From positions 44,476,527 to 44,540,526 of the forward strand of contig OX485808.1 of NCBI GenBank assembly GCA_950295325.1: a DNA stretch of 64,000 nt, read 5' to 3'. The stretch comes from Polytrichum commune. Lineage: Eukaryota; Streptophyta; Polytrichopsida; Polytrichales; Polytrichaceae. The translations under genes and the position numbers were made by a program. Below are positions 1-12,453 of the stretch, in pieces. Within the stretch, counting starts at the first letter, position 1; the number at the start of each line of letters is the position of its first letter. The notes beneath the pieces are model-generated. The model saw nothing but the letters and a program-made list of their open reading frames with translations, was not told the DNA's origin and did not search any database.

Positions 1-825
1 ATCACAGTTCGTAGTAGTAGTGTTAGGGTAGGGAGGAAATGAAATGAGTTGCACACAAAAACAAAGGAATTACATGGGTGTCATGTCATGCGCCCATTAT
101 ATCACTATGACACATTCCATGTGTTGGACTTGAATTGCTTCAGTTTGTTCCTGTAAATAGAATGAAAATTAGAATGAATTTGCAGGGACATTATATATTA
201 TAATATATTTGTGGTCCTTAGATTTGCTGAACTGCACATTGTCATTGGAATCAGTGCCATGAAGCACCTTCAGAGCTCGAACTACACCTTACTAATGTGG
301 AGATACTTAAGATGATGTTGCTACCATTGGATATCTGGAATGCACATAACTATGACCTCAAAACTAATTATATCAAAATACTCAGCCTTAGCATGTCACA
401 GACGACAAGCTAGAAGCCAAGTTTACGTAACACATCCATGCTCAAAACATACAGAAAGTCGACAATTTAAAGTTCTTCCACATTATCAGATATGTGACTC
501 AAAGAGAACCACCCAATAAGGATTGAATGAGACTTTATCTCAGGAAATGGTGGAAGTAATAAAAACCAATGTAAGGTATATTCTTATGATAGTATCTTGG
601 TTCAATCGTAGGAAACGTTCGGCAATTTTTGCGCCGCCTGGATGAAAACTTGTCATGAGTTGGACAGAACTAGGTGTATGGGTGACTGGGTCTCAAAGAG
701 ATAGATAGGTATTTTCTTAGGTGATGAATTGTCTAAAGTTCCTTGTGCATCTGCATCCATTGTAAGAAAGCAAGCCCAAAAAAGAGAATTACAAGTAAAC
801 TTAAGGTTGATTTCAACAGTAACTC
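1..825. other. gene-free flank, nothing recognised
   Basis: AT-rich sequence without a convincing reading frame on either strand. It lies 3' of the broken proline-rich gene on the minus strand, so it may hold that gene's 3' end or further exons, but no family-like exon could be recognised. Confidence 0.4.
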
Positions 826-1546
826 TCAAAAGACATGGTAATCAATGAGACTGAGGAGGCCAGTAATATAGTACCTGTAGGTGTAAAGCCGTTGTAAATC
901 TGTGTACTCACAGTGAACGTCACAACTCTGTCGCTTCGTGTCAGTTTGCCACAACCTCCAATGTGTAAAGAAGGGGGTGTAGTATTTGTCAACCAAACCA
1001 ACATCAAAGTATGGATTTATGTGCAAGTTGGTGGTGCCCGCCCCGTACATGAAGTCTTCAAGTCGTTTTGCACTTTGATTAGAGTCTTCACAGTAGTAGT
1101 TGAACCTAACATATGATAAATTTTCTGGCCAGAGGATAAATTTGGCAACTGCTACTTCACTTCTAAAGTCAGAGGCTGGGTATCTATTCTTGACCCACAC
1201 CCTGTCCAATGTGGCATTTGTAGTTGGTACTGGTCCACTGACTGATGTAGAGGGGTTTGTGGGACTTGGTGTAATTGGGGGACTTGGTGTTGCAGTCGGT
1301 GCTGAGGTGTTCATGGTTGTAGTAGGGGGTCTTGTATTTAAGGTTGGGGGTGGGGGGGGGAGGTGGGGACAACAATGGAGGCATTGGAGGTGGTGAGCAT
1401 GGGTTATAGCTATTTTCACATGGAGATGATGAATATGACATAGTTTGCGGTATGGAGTAGAGAAGGAGGAGACTTTGAAGTGCTATGAAGACTACCCATC
1501 TCCATGTTGGTTGATATACACTATGCATGGTTGCAAGAGCGTGCAT
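826..1546 (-). pseudogene. frameshifted gene for a proline-rich signal-anchored protein (copy 1, long)
   Basis: Minus-strand coding in two frames. From the ATG at 1546 the first frame gives a short N-terminus, one hydrophobic segment (about 18 residues beginning WRWVVFIALQ, a likely signal anchor) and a Pro-rich stretch with PPPMPPLL and SPPPPP. At the G-rich tract near 1346-1372 coding moves to the neighbouring frame, which continues as a Pro/Thr-rich linker and then a folded-looking domain (LDRVWVKNRYP, then FNYYCEDSN and FMYGAGTTNLHINPYFD) to a stop at 826. Short tail, single membrane segment, proline stem and C-terminal domain is the layout of a Golgi type II enzyme or a wall-anchored protein, but the domain was not recognised. 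The shift is either a real disabling mutation or a homopolymer miscall. The truncated second copy has the same frame relation. Confidence 0.45.
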
Positions 1547-3343
1547 GTCGTAAATACCAAATCCTTCAAAAGTTAGTTGTTACTGCTTGGCCAACTTGAA
1601 CATGTCAACAATACAACCAAGTGTCAGATAATGAGAACTGCAATCACACTAAGACTTGCTTCGCATATAAATCTACAAATGTAAGGTATGTACAATTGCT
1701 TGGGCCAATTAAGCCTTAAAGAACGCACATAAGGCCTTCAACTACCCAGTGGTAATGCACAACTCTTGTGCTCATTTGAGAGCCAACAATCTCCTTTACG
1801 TTCGATCCAACTCCAACATCTCTTGGAATGCCAAGTCACTATATGTCAGTCCAGTTCATCATTGTGCTTAAAAGTTTGGCATATCCTTCTTGGGATTGGT
1901 TTGTATCACCGTGTGTACCCTAGAAAGTTTCCCCTCTCCTAGCTTTGGATCCTGGACCCCGATCTCGTATGTTTTTGGACAATGAAATAAAGGCATTCGA
2001 TTCTTTTTACAACAGATAGAACAAAACCAAAAACAATTATATACTTAGGATCTATGTGATTACTTAAAGAGAAAGAGAATCTTACACATTTTCAACACTT
2101 GTGATTTTTGAATCTGAATTCCACTTTAGAAACTTGAATCACAACGTATACAATCCAGCTCATCATACATCTCCCAAGCCGATCCCACAGCCAAAATTGT
2201 GTGTGGAGTTTGAAGTGCTTGCAATAGGGCCATATACCTTACTTACAATAAACTCAGAAGTCACTCTTTGCGTTAGACTGCCCACTGCAACCTGGAGGCT
2301 TCGAACTTCAGAGAATGATCGGTCGGCCGTAGACTTCCTTCAATTCAAGTAGTTGTGCAATCATCATCAGGCCAGCTGCATGTGCCCAGGCCCCATTATC
2401 CATATAGAAGGCAGAACAAGTAGCTATAAATTTCCCACCTGGCTATAAGGTACTGTAAGCATTCAAAAGACTTGCAGAAAACTAAGCTGTCTTTACAACC
2501 TCTACGCATACAGTTGAAACCACCATAGCAACTGAAAAACTTCACGCATTCACTAGACAAGGTAAGTCAATTCTTCCTAGTTCAGTTCCCCCTCTTTGAG
2601 TCTTTTCATCATCCAACAGCAAAGCATACATGACCCATGTAAGTAGATTTCTCTGCCTCTCCCATTGAACTTACAGGAAGTGCAAGCCGATCACAACCTC
2701 GCACTGAAAGTTTCAAGTGTGCGACCTAGTTCACCCACCGCGTACATATCCTTACTTATTGTAGCATGAAGAGGGTCAGGCACTGCCAGGTGATGGAGAC
2801 TCGTGGGAAGGAAGTGCATACCCAGCAGGCCCATATTTAGATTCCAATTTCAATTTGCATAAACAATGGCGACAGGGATCGCATGGCATCTCCTTTGAAT
2901 GGAAAAAATTAAGATCGTCAGTACAATATGGACAAAGGCATCTCCTTTGATTGGAAGGAATGAGGATCGTCGGTACAGACACAATAGGCAAAGGCATCTC
3001 CATCATTTAAAAGTATACAAAGATACTAACAATCATCATGTAAGCTGTAACTTGGGGGCGGACATTAAGTTTCCCCATACGAACTATGGGGCGTGTCAGA
3101 TCCGGGCGGGGCAGCCTCCGGTGAAATTTCTGAACCCGACCGAAAACTGCTGCTCGCCCCGCCCAACTTCGAAAAAAATATTGCCCTTGCATTCTTGAAG
3201 GCTGCTTGACTACAAATTCCATATTGAGTGCACTTCACCTTCAAGGTCTAAAATCCAATATATATGTGCACTTCCAACAAGTAAATAAGCAATTAATTGG
3301 GATTTCATTCCGGAAGTGAAACCATCAATGAAGCACGTAATTA
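1093..3343. repeat. segmental duplication, copy 1
   Basis: Matches 19302-21574 in the same orientation, almost base for base over long stretches; the main differences are small indels and a diverged patch around 3050-3130. It holds the 5' part of the proline-rich gene and about 1.8 kb upstream of it. The identity stops sharply at both ends. The offset between copies is about 18.2 kb. Confidence 0.9.
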
Positions 3344-4389
3344 TCAAAGGTTGTATGCTAGAATGTCTACTCGAATTGCAGCTGTTTTGGAAGCAAAAGG
3401 AAGGTGGACGATTTGTTGAGTGGTTAATAACAATTGCTCAAAATTGAGTCTATGTACACACCCAATTTAGAAATTGCATATCCTGCATTATATAAATCGA
3501 AATTGACTCTTTTCACTTCTATGTTGTTTATTACTTCGTGCCTCACAACTTTCATATATAGTTTATCATTTTGTTTATTCAATGTCATGACATTCTCATT
3601 TTTCAACAATAGAGTGAAACATAGACTCAGTTTTTTGAGTCGGTGTAATCTATGTGTATTATTGACTTCATGTAACCATACTCGTGCCGAATTCAGCAGC
3701 GCAAGCCTTCAAAAACACAATTTCTGGATGATGCTCAATCTCAATCTGCTGTGTGGATCATGTTGCCCAAGTTCTAGATATTCCATCATTTACCTGCCAT
3801 TTCTGATTGTGATTTCAGCAGCATGGTCCACTACAGGTTGTCATTTCTGATTTAGTTTCCGCAGTCATTTGAGGGAGGCTCTTTGGGTGATGAATTCCCC
3901 CTCTTATTTCTTTTCCTTTTCCCCCTTTGCAATCATGAGAACAGACCTTATCCTGGTTGTATTCATAACCTGAGGGATCATGTTGCCCAAGTTCCACAGA
4001 GTTTCAAGTTTAGCACTTACCTGCTATTCCTAATCATAATTTAAGACCCGGTTGTCATTTGGGGAACTCTGCGGGTGATGATCGGGCTCCACTTTCGGTT
4101 TTCATCTTCTGGCATGTTGGTGAAGTGAGGATTATCTTTGCTTTAGTTAGAACTAACCTTATCCTAAACGTAACCATAACCTAGAGTTTTATTTCAGGAC
4201 ACAGGCAATGAAGGGCAAGCATACCTATGCTCCATGAATGTGGGAGTATCAATAATGTGATAGATTCGGTTTATGGATATTAAGCGATGTTGCTGGGACA
4301 CGGTTCCCTCCGGTTGTCTTTGAATGAATCAAAGATGAGGTACGTTGGACAGTATGGTTTAACACGTGCTTTCATGAGCACTTAAAAAC
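3344..4389. other. gene-free spacer downstream of the kinase-ankyrin gene
   Basis: No supported gene. The longest plus-strand frame (about 138 codons, from 3434) looks random in composition and has no family resemblance. The part next to 4390 presumably contains the 3' UTR and polyadenylation site of the minus-strand kinase gene. Confidence 0.4.
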
Positions 4390-7300
4390 TCAGATGTTGG
4401 AAACCCGAGTCATATAGTCCTCCCCATACCTGTCTTTTCGTCCTAGATCAAACTTATGATCTATCAAGAACCGAACTACCTCCTTGTCGTGGAAATCTAA
4501 GGCCTGGTCCATAGCTGTGTAGCCACCGTGGTTCACAAAATTCGGATCCGCGCCCTTTTCTAACAGGAGAGATGCAATATCCAATTTCCGCTCTCTTTCA
4601 CCGGAGGTTGCATCAGGCCTTCTGGAGCAGGCGTGCTGAAGAGGGGTCTCTCCCAGAATCCAATTCGTGCTATCGACTGGAAATCCTCTCTGTAACAAAT
4701 ACTCGACCATATTTATGTGTGCTTCATCTACTGCGCAGTGAAGAATACTATCTCGCGTCTCATCGTCTCTGACGGCGTCCAGATCCACACGGCCAGATCG
4801 CTCATAGGACTTCAACACCTCCACGTTCCCCGTTCTACAGCACGCTAAAGCCAGGTCATATTGATTGTTCCTAAACTCAGGAATTGCGGCCTCTATACTC
4901 TCATCGTCAGTGATGGTACCTTCAGACGCTGAATCCTCTGGTTGCAACTTGAGAATATGCTGGACGACCTCTGTGTTGTGACTTACAGTGGCAACGTCTA
5001 GGACTGATAGGTCACCTTGATTGTTCCTAAACTCAGGAATTGCGGCCTCTATACTCTCATCGTCAGTGATGGTGCCTTCAGACGCTGAATCCTCTGGTTG
5101 CAACTTGAGAATATGCTGGACGACCTCTGTGTTGTGACTTACAGCGGCAACGTCTAGGACTGATATCCGCCCGACGCTATGGGGCGAGTCTAACAAGTTG
5201 GTTGAGGTGCCTTCAGCGAGTAGTAAAATAGCTACGTCCTGAATTGAGTACGTCTCGGAGACGAAATACTGGTCGACGAAAGTCTTCTTGGCTAGAATTA
5301 TGTCGATCATTTCCTTGCTTCCGCCTCTGGCAATGTAGAACATGAGAGCGCGTATAACGTAGAAGGATTCGTTGTAATCCACGAGGTTGAACGCAGCTTC
5401 GAATGCTCTTTCTCTGCCTTTCTGGCATGCCACATGCATTGGCTTGCGATTGGGATAAGAGAGCGCTACTTCCTCAACGTGCTGTCTCAGGATATCTAGA
5501 GAAGGATGAGAATATGAGGCATGCAACAGTTCTAGTGCTAGTGCAACGCCGATCGCGAAGTTCTCCCAAGCCAGATGCATCAGGCTGCTGAACCAGTAAC
5601 CCCGCTCATCGCTCAGGCTTATCACATCAAAGAATGATTTCTCAAAGTACACACCTCCTCGTTGCAAAATGAATTTCACAGTTTCCACCCGGTCCTCAAC
5701 CACAGCGTAATACAACGGGACGTATCGTGGGACATCTTCAAATTCACTCCACTGCAAATTCAGCAATTTCGGATCATCCATGCGCCTTACATCCATGTCC
5801 CTTAAACAGGATCTGATCTTCTCTCCGTTGTCTCCGTCGTAGCATCGTCCGTACCGAGGGGTCGCCGTGTTTATGTAGCTAGCGTCGTCTACTTGATCCA
5901 GAAGGCATCTCAGAAACTCCGTCTTGCCTTTGGCAGCCAGTTGGTGGATTGGTTTCATGAACGGCTCTTCGGCAACCCATGTATCCACGTCTATTCCGAT
6001 GTTTAACAGGAGCTGGAACATATCTAGATTGGAACTACTGCAAGCTCTGTGTATGAGCAGGTGTTGTCTTCTCAACAGGTCCCTCCAAGAGCTCGCAATG
6101 TACCTTAGGGTGTTCAGAGATTCGCTGTCCACGCACAGAAGAGACATGTATGGGATGTCCCTCTCCGCTTGAAACCCCCATGAAGCGCTTCTCTCAACGA
6201 TGTACTGCACACCCGCGACGAAGTCTAGACGACAAAACAGATGTACCAGTAAGGTTCCGTCTTCACTGACGACCATGTTCAACGAGGGGCTCAACACCAG
6301 ATAATCTCGCACCTCGGGGAACCTCTTACGAAATGTGCGCATCTCCTTGTATGTTTCCCCCGACTCAGTGAGCAGATCTTCGCGGTGGCCTGAATACTGG
6401 AGCAGATCGGAATGCACGTCCTCCACCTTATGAAGACACTCCTGCAGCGAAAGCCTAGACTCTCTGACTACTGCACAACAATCATCCACCAGTTCCTTGA
6501 GGCGTTTAATAACGCGCTCAGACACAAACGAATCGCTGCTGGGCGCAACTGCATCGAATTTGACAGGGTAGGCTCCGTCGAACTTGTCCAACATGACATA
6601 ATTCTCATCTGTGAAACTGTCCGGAACCTCACCATCAAGCAGAACCTCAAACAGGAGCATTCCCAGAGAATATACATCCGAAGGGAAGGGGTCTTCCTTC
6701 ACCCTAGGTATCTGTTCTGCATCCCTGACCTCCGGCGCCACCCAGAAGAGCGATCCGCCCACACCTCTACGCAGGTATTTCACGTCCCTCATCTGAAAGC
6801 TCAGTCCAAAGTCGATCAACTTCGGGATGAGTCGCTCGTCGAGCAGAATATTTTCTCCTTTCAAATCTCCATGGTATACACCTTTCTCGTGACACAACAT
6901 CAACGCGAGGACAATCTCTCTGAACACACTCAGCTTCTGAATCCACCACAAAACGTCGCACCGGGTACCATCATCTGTGTCTCTAGAGCGAAGGAACTGA
7001 TTGAGATTGCGTCCCGGGGATATCACTTCCATCACTATGCACACACTCTCCAGCTGCTTGCAATACGTCAGGCCATACACTGCGGCGAAGTTCCTGCAGC
7101 CCCAGAAAACTCTCAAGGTGCGAGCCTCCCTGTCAAGATCCTCTCTCGTGACCTCATCTGACAAAGCGATCCGCTTCACTGCTACCACGAATTCTTCCCC
7201 ATCATCTGCAGGCTCAGTAATTATATCAGAGCCTGACATTGATTTTTCCAGCAACACTCCGTGGAATCTTCCCAGCCTCTTGACTCCCTTGAACTCGGAG

Positions 7301-7923
7301 GTTCTTGCGCTTATGTTGCCCTGAGATATCTCCAACTTCTTCACTCCTTGAAACTCGTTGGCATTCGCGCTCATATCTCTGTGCTCTCTATGACGTAGAA
7401 CAATGCCCTTGTAAATGGAACCGAAACCACCTTTGCCAATGACCTCAAATTTACCACTACCCTGCCCTACTCCTTCGATCAGCTTCAAGCTTTGCAGCTC
7501 GTAAGAGCTTCGATCCTCCACCTGCACGAGCTCCAGGGACATCACATCTAACGGCAAAACCTGCACAATGGTACACTTACTTCATCAATTAAACTCAGAG
7601 TTAACCCCTAAGTGCCCTTGAAGAATAAAATGGAAATGGCACTCCATAGATACTTTCAATTCGCATCCAAACTACCTCATCAAACTACCCTACCCCCTCA
7701 ACCCTAGGATGATTCTTTTCTAAGTTTAATAAGCTATGGAAATGGACCCTTTGCCCTGATGGACAGTAAGGACTCAATCTGCTGTGGATGTATTTGTAAT
7801 CAAAATCCAAGAAAACATGCTTCTACTTCTCCCAGATATTTCTATTTAAGACATGTATGCACGAAGAGCTGATCAAAGCGTCCAAACGAAAGGAAGGACA
7901 TGACTTACTGAGTAGGAATACAT
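4390..7923 (-). CDS. non-RD protein kinase with C-terminal ankyrin repeats (RIPK4/ANKK1-like layout)
   Basis: Two coding exons: 7923-7909 (ATG plus four codons, donor GTAAGT) and 7560-4390 (acceptor TGCAG), phase 0, giving about 1061 residues. Without the small exon, the first in-frame ATG of the large exon is at 7542. Kinase landmarks: glycine loop GKGGFG (about 47-52), VAVK lysine (about 134), HGDLKGEN (HGD replaces HRD, catalytic Asp kept, about 235-237), DFG (about 255-257), APE (about 280-282). All residues needed for phosphotransfer are present, and the missing HRD arginine makes it a non-RD kinase, a class enriched in innate-immune kinases. About 65 extra residues sit between the glycine loop and the VAVK lysine. 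After about residue 430 come degenerate ankyrin repeats, clear at the C-terminus (HCAVDEAHINMVEYLLQRG, LDIASLLLEKGADPNFVNH). Two adjacent 52-codon units are near identical. No signal peptide or membrane segment, so probably cytosolic. Substrate unknown. Confidence 0.85.
4861..5165 (-). repeat. 156-bp in-frame tandem duplication in the ankyrin region
   Basis: Units at 4861-5016 and 5017-5165, with the second slightly incomplete. They differ at only a few bases and encode the same 52-residue block beginning around VLDVA and containing SHNTEVVQHILKLQPEDSAS. The period is an exact multiple of three, so the frame is kept. This is a recent internal duplication inside the kinase-ankyrin gene. Confidence 0.95.
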
Positions 7924-8022
7924 GTTGAATTCCAATGTTCTCAACGGGTATGCGGCTTGTGAGGGCCTCTGGGATCAAAGGACACGCAGTACCGCAGCTT
8001 CAGCATCAAAGGCAGACTGATC
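7924..8022 (-). other. probable 5' UTR part of the kinase-ankyrin start exon
   Basis: On the minus strand a TTTACAG acceptor ends at 8023 and an exon can run from 8022 to the donor at 7909/7908. The first ATG in it (7923) is in frame across the splice with the kinase reading frame and has A at -3. This supports a leader intron upstream of 8022, whose other end was not located. Confidence 0.4.
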
Positions 8023-8438
8023 CTGTAAATTAGATAGAAGGCAGAGTACTTATTAGTACTTGCAGTGAAGTTCATCATCTTACAACTAGATTCCAGTGAC
8101 AAACTTTGCTATCAATCCCACTTTCTAGAGTCTCTCAGAATGGACGGTCTCAAGAAACAAACTCTAATATTTCTCTACTAATTACTCATATCAATCTTTT
8201 GCTTCTGATCGACCGGTTTGCTAAAGAGCTGGTTCGGCAAAGACTTCTCGAAATCGACCTCACACGTGACCGTAGAAGGTTCACAAATCTTTCACGATCT
8301 CCGGTGAATCTAGTCCAACAAGGACAACTCAAACTCCCAATAGCAAGGTAGAATAAAGTCCACACATAATCGCCATTGAACTCTAGAACATTTCGGAGGA
8401 GTTTACGAGAATCAAACCTCAGCCAGAGTCCGCGAAAC

Positions 8439-8600
8439 CCTACGGGCCGGTGGAGAAGTGCTAGGGTAGACAAAATGGGCCATGCCCTGTCCAAGCCCCA
8501 CAGCACGGGTCACCCGGGCTTAAGGACCAGGCCACTCGTGGTGAAGGGCGGGGTATCTGTGGCTAAGCCCAGGGTAGCTCGGTCCGGTTACACGGTTTTT
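8439..8600. repeat. GC-rich repeat, left arm of an inverted pair
   Basis: GC-rich block in AT-rich surroundings. Its reverse complement resembles 11047-11200, sharing CCGTGTAACCGGACC at the inner edge and GGGCATGGCCC further out, with much divergence between. Old inverted-repeat element ends are likely. Confidence 0.6.
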
Positions 8601-9460
8601 TTGGCTCTGTCTGTAGGATAGAGACTATGCATCAACTTCTTCGTTTCAAGAGCAAATTTCTTAACCACTTTGCGTTCACACTTGGACATACTTGTTCTTG
8701 TTATTTTTGGTCCACTTTATTTAATGTGGATGTTAACTATAGTTTATATATATAGAGAGAGAGTGCTATAATTGCTCCCTAAAATGCATTGAAAGAAATC
8801 TAGCTAGTGAACTATAGTTATTTCGGCAGTTCTTGATTATTTATTGGCTCTGTCTGTAGGACAGAGACTATGCATCAACTTCTTCGTTTCAAGAGCAAAT
8901 TTCCTAAACACTTTGTGTTCACACTTGGACGTTACTTGTTCTTGTTATTTTTAGTCCACTGTATTTAATGTGGATGTTATCTATAGTTATATTTATATAT
9001 ATATATATGCATACAAGTGCTCCCTAAAGTGCATTGAAAGAAATCTAGTTAATTATAGTTATTTTGGTAGTTCTTGATTATTTATTTTAAAAAAATTGGT
9101 TGATAAATGAGTAGCTTCAATCCTTGACCCGTATTTGAGAAGAAGGTGCACAAAATCCAAGAAAGGTTTGGTATAGTGAATAGCCATGGATTGGCATGAG
9201 CAAAGTAATTAGCTACAATTGTAGTCTTTCATAGCAAAGGATAGAGCTTCACGGTTCTACCGTTTTCTTGTTTTAAAATTTTCGGGTGATAAATGAGTAG
9301 CTTCAATCCTTGACCCGCATTTGAGAAGAAGGTGCACAAAATCCAAGAGAGGTTTAGTATAGTAAATAGCCATGTATTGACATGAGCAAAGTGGACAACT
9401 ACAATTATAGTCTTTCATAGTAAAGGACAGAGCCTCACGGTTCTACCGTTTTCTTGTTGA
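8601..9460 (+). repeat. dispersed repeat family, tandem copies A and B
   Basis: Copy A (8601-8843) and copy B (8844-9272) each begin TTGGCTCTGTCTGTAGGA and run through the same AT-rich core. B continues into a tail beginning ATAAATGAGTAGCTTCAATC and ending ACGGTTCTACCGTTTTCTTG. The tail is duplicated again at 9283-9460. Other copies lie at 23576-23872 (inverted) and 24388-24799. Small hairpins mark both ends (CTCTGTC/GACAGAG and ACGGT/ACCGT). No coding capacity, so a non-autonomous mobile element of uncertain class. Confidence 0.8.
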
Positions 9461-9477
9461 AACCAACATGCGCATCT

Positions 9478-9536
9478 TTTCATCGGCGAACGGATGCAAT
9501 TTGCCTTTTCATGTTTTCATCCGTTCGCCGATGAAA
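9478..9536. repeat. perfect 19-bp stem hairpin
   Basis: TTTCATCGGCGAACGGATG at 9478-9496 is repeated as its exact reverse complement at 9518-9536, with a 21-nt loop. It begins about 20 bp after the end of the dispersed repeat. It could be a foldback element end or a small-RNA hairpin. Confidence 0.9.
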
Positions 9537-11046
9537 CTCGTTTGAACTTGCCACTGTGGTTCTGTGAGTCTAACCTACTGACGCTGGATGGCTTCTCATT
9601 TTTTCTTCCTTCTCGTGATGAAGTCCTGCAAATCCAACCCTGGCATGAAAATAATATGATCACCGATTCGATTTTCAATAGCAGTCATTCTAAGCAACGA
9701 ATGTGATTTTAATTGCTTATACTTCATGATACATAAGGTACAAATACCCAAACCGGTTAACCACCCTCTACCCATGCACTAGACTGCCATCATAATAGTG
9801 AAGTGCCATTTCTAGAACCGATCATGGCGAGGCGGCAACTTCAATACGTGTACATTTAGTGTAGCCAATGGAAATCAAGTTTAATGTACTCATGAGTTAA
9901 CCAGTTTAGGTGATGTTCTGTATGGAAATGTGGATTATTGTGTTCGGTGTAGGGAGAATCTAGTGAACAAGTAGGGGTTTTGACAACTTTCCACTTTGAA
10001 GAATTGTACAATTTTTTGTGCAAGGCAAAAAAATATGAAACAACTTGCATTCTTCATGAATCCTTCTTGTCTATCTTGGAAAATTATCTCATGATTGTAA
10101 GACCATATCTTCAATGCGAATCACCTTATTTTCACGGGTTATGGTATTTCTACCTTAGATCAATGATTGTAAGATCCGCTAAGAAATTACTTGAAGCAGG
10201 AGTCATTGAACGCAGGGTTTTTGTCCTCCAAGCTCACAGTGACAATAACGTACAAAGTTTGAAATATACTTCTCGTTCGACCTAGACTGCATGCCATTTT
10301 GTGCAGATGCACTTATATGTTATAACCCACAACTCCTGCCATCTCTTCCTTTGTAAGTCCGACTGTCAACTTGCGTAGCTTAAAGAGTAGGAGAGCTTTC
10401 AACTTGATATTGATTACAGAAAAAGCTGAAAGAAATTGAAAGAAGGCGTTCGACTGTTTCCACAGGTTTGGTGAAACAAGGTTTGCCACATTTGTAACAC
10501 AGCAAAGGCAATTGTGGACCCCGAGGTTATGGTCATGATGAAGTCCTGCGAATCCAACCCAAATAATATAAACAGCCATAGACATACTTCAAAAGACAGA
10601 TAATTACACTCCTGCTACGATTCCACATCGACACCCTACTTCCACATTCCACATCGAACCCTACTTCCCGATTCCACATCGACACCCTACTTCCCAATTA
10701 ATTCCACATCGAAACCAGACTTCTCAATTCCAACCAAACAACAGCACAGGACATACTCACCACCTCGCTCGTCAACTCTTGACACACCCACAGCTCGTTC
10801 TTCATCACTCGCACGCTCAGCTCCATGCTCAATCCTCACGCCCGCCACTCCATGCTCAATCCTCGCGCACTCCACTCCACTCCATGCTCAACCTCATGCG
10901 CCTGGAACTTGCTGCCAACAAGAAGGAAGGAAAAACGAAAGAAGCCATCCAGTGTCAGTAGGTTAGACGCGCAGAGCCACAGTAATAAGTTTGTGAGCAA
11001 ATTTCATGAGCGAATGGAGGAAAAAGATGCGCAGGCTGGTTTCAAC

Positions 11047-11200
11047 AAAACCGTGTAACCGGACCAGAGCTGAGCTACCTTAGGCTCGGCCCTTGCATTG
11101 CGGCTACCCCGTCCTTTACTATGGGTGGCCTGTGGGCTATGGACATGGGCAGGGCATGGCCCTTTTGGTCCACCCTAAAGTGCACCGATCCTCGAACGAT
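11047..11200. repeat. GC-rich repeat, right arm of an inverted pair
   Basis: Resembles the reverse complement of 8439-8600, with the same order of matching blocks. A 14-base cytosine run follows at about 11363, in otherwise AT-rich sequence. Confidence 0.55.
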
Positions 11201-12453
11201 AAACCTGGCCCTCGCCTCAATGACAAAGCATACCCTCCTCCAAACCTACGGGCTCCCATTGGTGGACAAAAAGCCCCGTATAATTTGATTGTTGGTTGTA
11301 GAAAAAAGAAGAAAAAAAAGGGGAAAAAAACCATGTTTACGTTGTCTCAAATTAACTAAGTGCCCCCCCCCCCCTAAGAGTAAAGCGGCTCGAAGTTAGT
11401 AATTAAGGATTTCTTATTGCATAACATTGATTAGAAGTATTTATTTTCAAATACAATAGTGCAATAAGATGAGGTGGAGAATATGATTTTTGTGTGGGAC
11501 GTGCGATGGTTGCTTATAAAATGCACCTCGGTTTAACTCCTTAGTTCCTAATCTAGTTACTTTGTACTTAATTATGGATAGAAACATTATCAAAATGGTA
11601 GTAAGTGATTGATGGATGATAGGAGTACAACAATGGGGTACTCTACCAACAATTATAGAAATCTCTACGAGTTTCCCTTAAGATAATCAAAATGATTTTT
11701 TTTAATCTAAAAAAATCAATTTTAGGTCTTCATTCAAATTTTTATGGTTGTGGATTTTTTCTTTCTAAAAATCATTGTTATAAGTATGTTGCATGTTGTT
11801 AATCAATAGGAATAGTGACTTCTACCTTAGTATGGCATTATAACAAGGTTGTTATATAAATCGGAAATTTGTATCAGAGTTATTTGTAAATTGAACACTA
11901 TATTCGTTAATTTGAGACTTTTTCTTGTCTCAAATTAATATATGGACCACAACAACATGAAGTCGCCCAAAACTATATTGTCAACAATCTCAAATATTTC
12001 ACCAGTCCTAGTATCCCAAAATCAATGGTTGCCCAACATAAGCACATTGGGTAGAGCACTCGAAACCAACTTCACCAAAAACAAATCATGTAGAATGATG
12101 ACTATTATTAGCATCGACAATAAAATATAGACACTACGACCTACAAAGCATCATGTATGAAGGCATATTTATTCAAAGTTGCAATTGAGTCCCAAACATA
12201 TTAATAAATTAAAGTTCATGATTGCTGTGAAATATTCTATATGGATATTCATCCAACCCCAAACTATATAGCATTCCTAAGTTCAACCCAAACTCTATCC
12301 CAATTTTAAGGAGCACATATATGACTCATATGTGTCTACTACTGTTACATTTGAACCTATAATCTTGATAGGGTTATTCTACCAACTTCTCATTCAATGT
12401 GGCTTCCTTCTAGTGCAATCCAAGCAAGGTTGTCTTTTGCAAAAGTTATGTAC

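Noticed and set aside
2101-2352. 83-codon frame that is nearly identical at 20286-20537
   Set aside because: The conservation is explained by the recent segmental duplication. The frame opens on GTG and has no splice or family support.
7561-7566. Start of the kinase-ankyrin protein at 7566
   Set aside because: That codon is GTG and overlaps a good splice acceptor (TGCAG). An upstream ATG exon at 7923 joins in frame.
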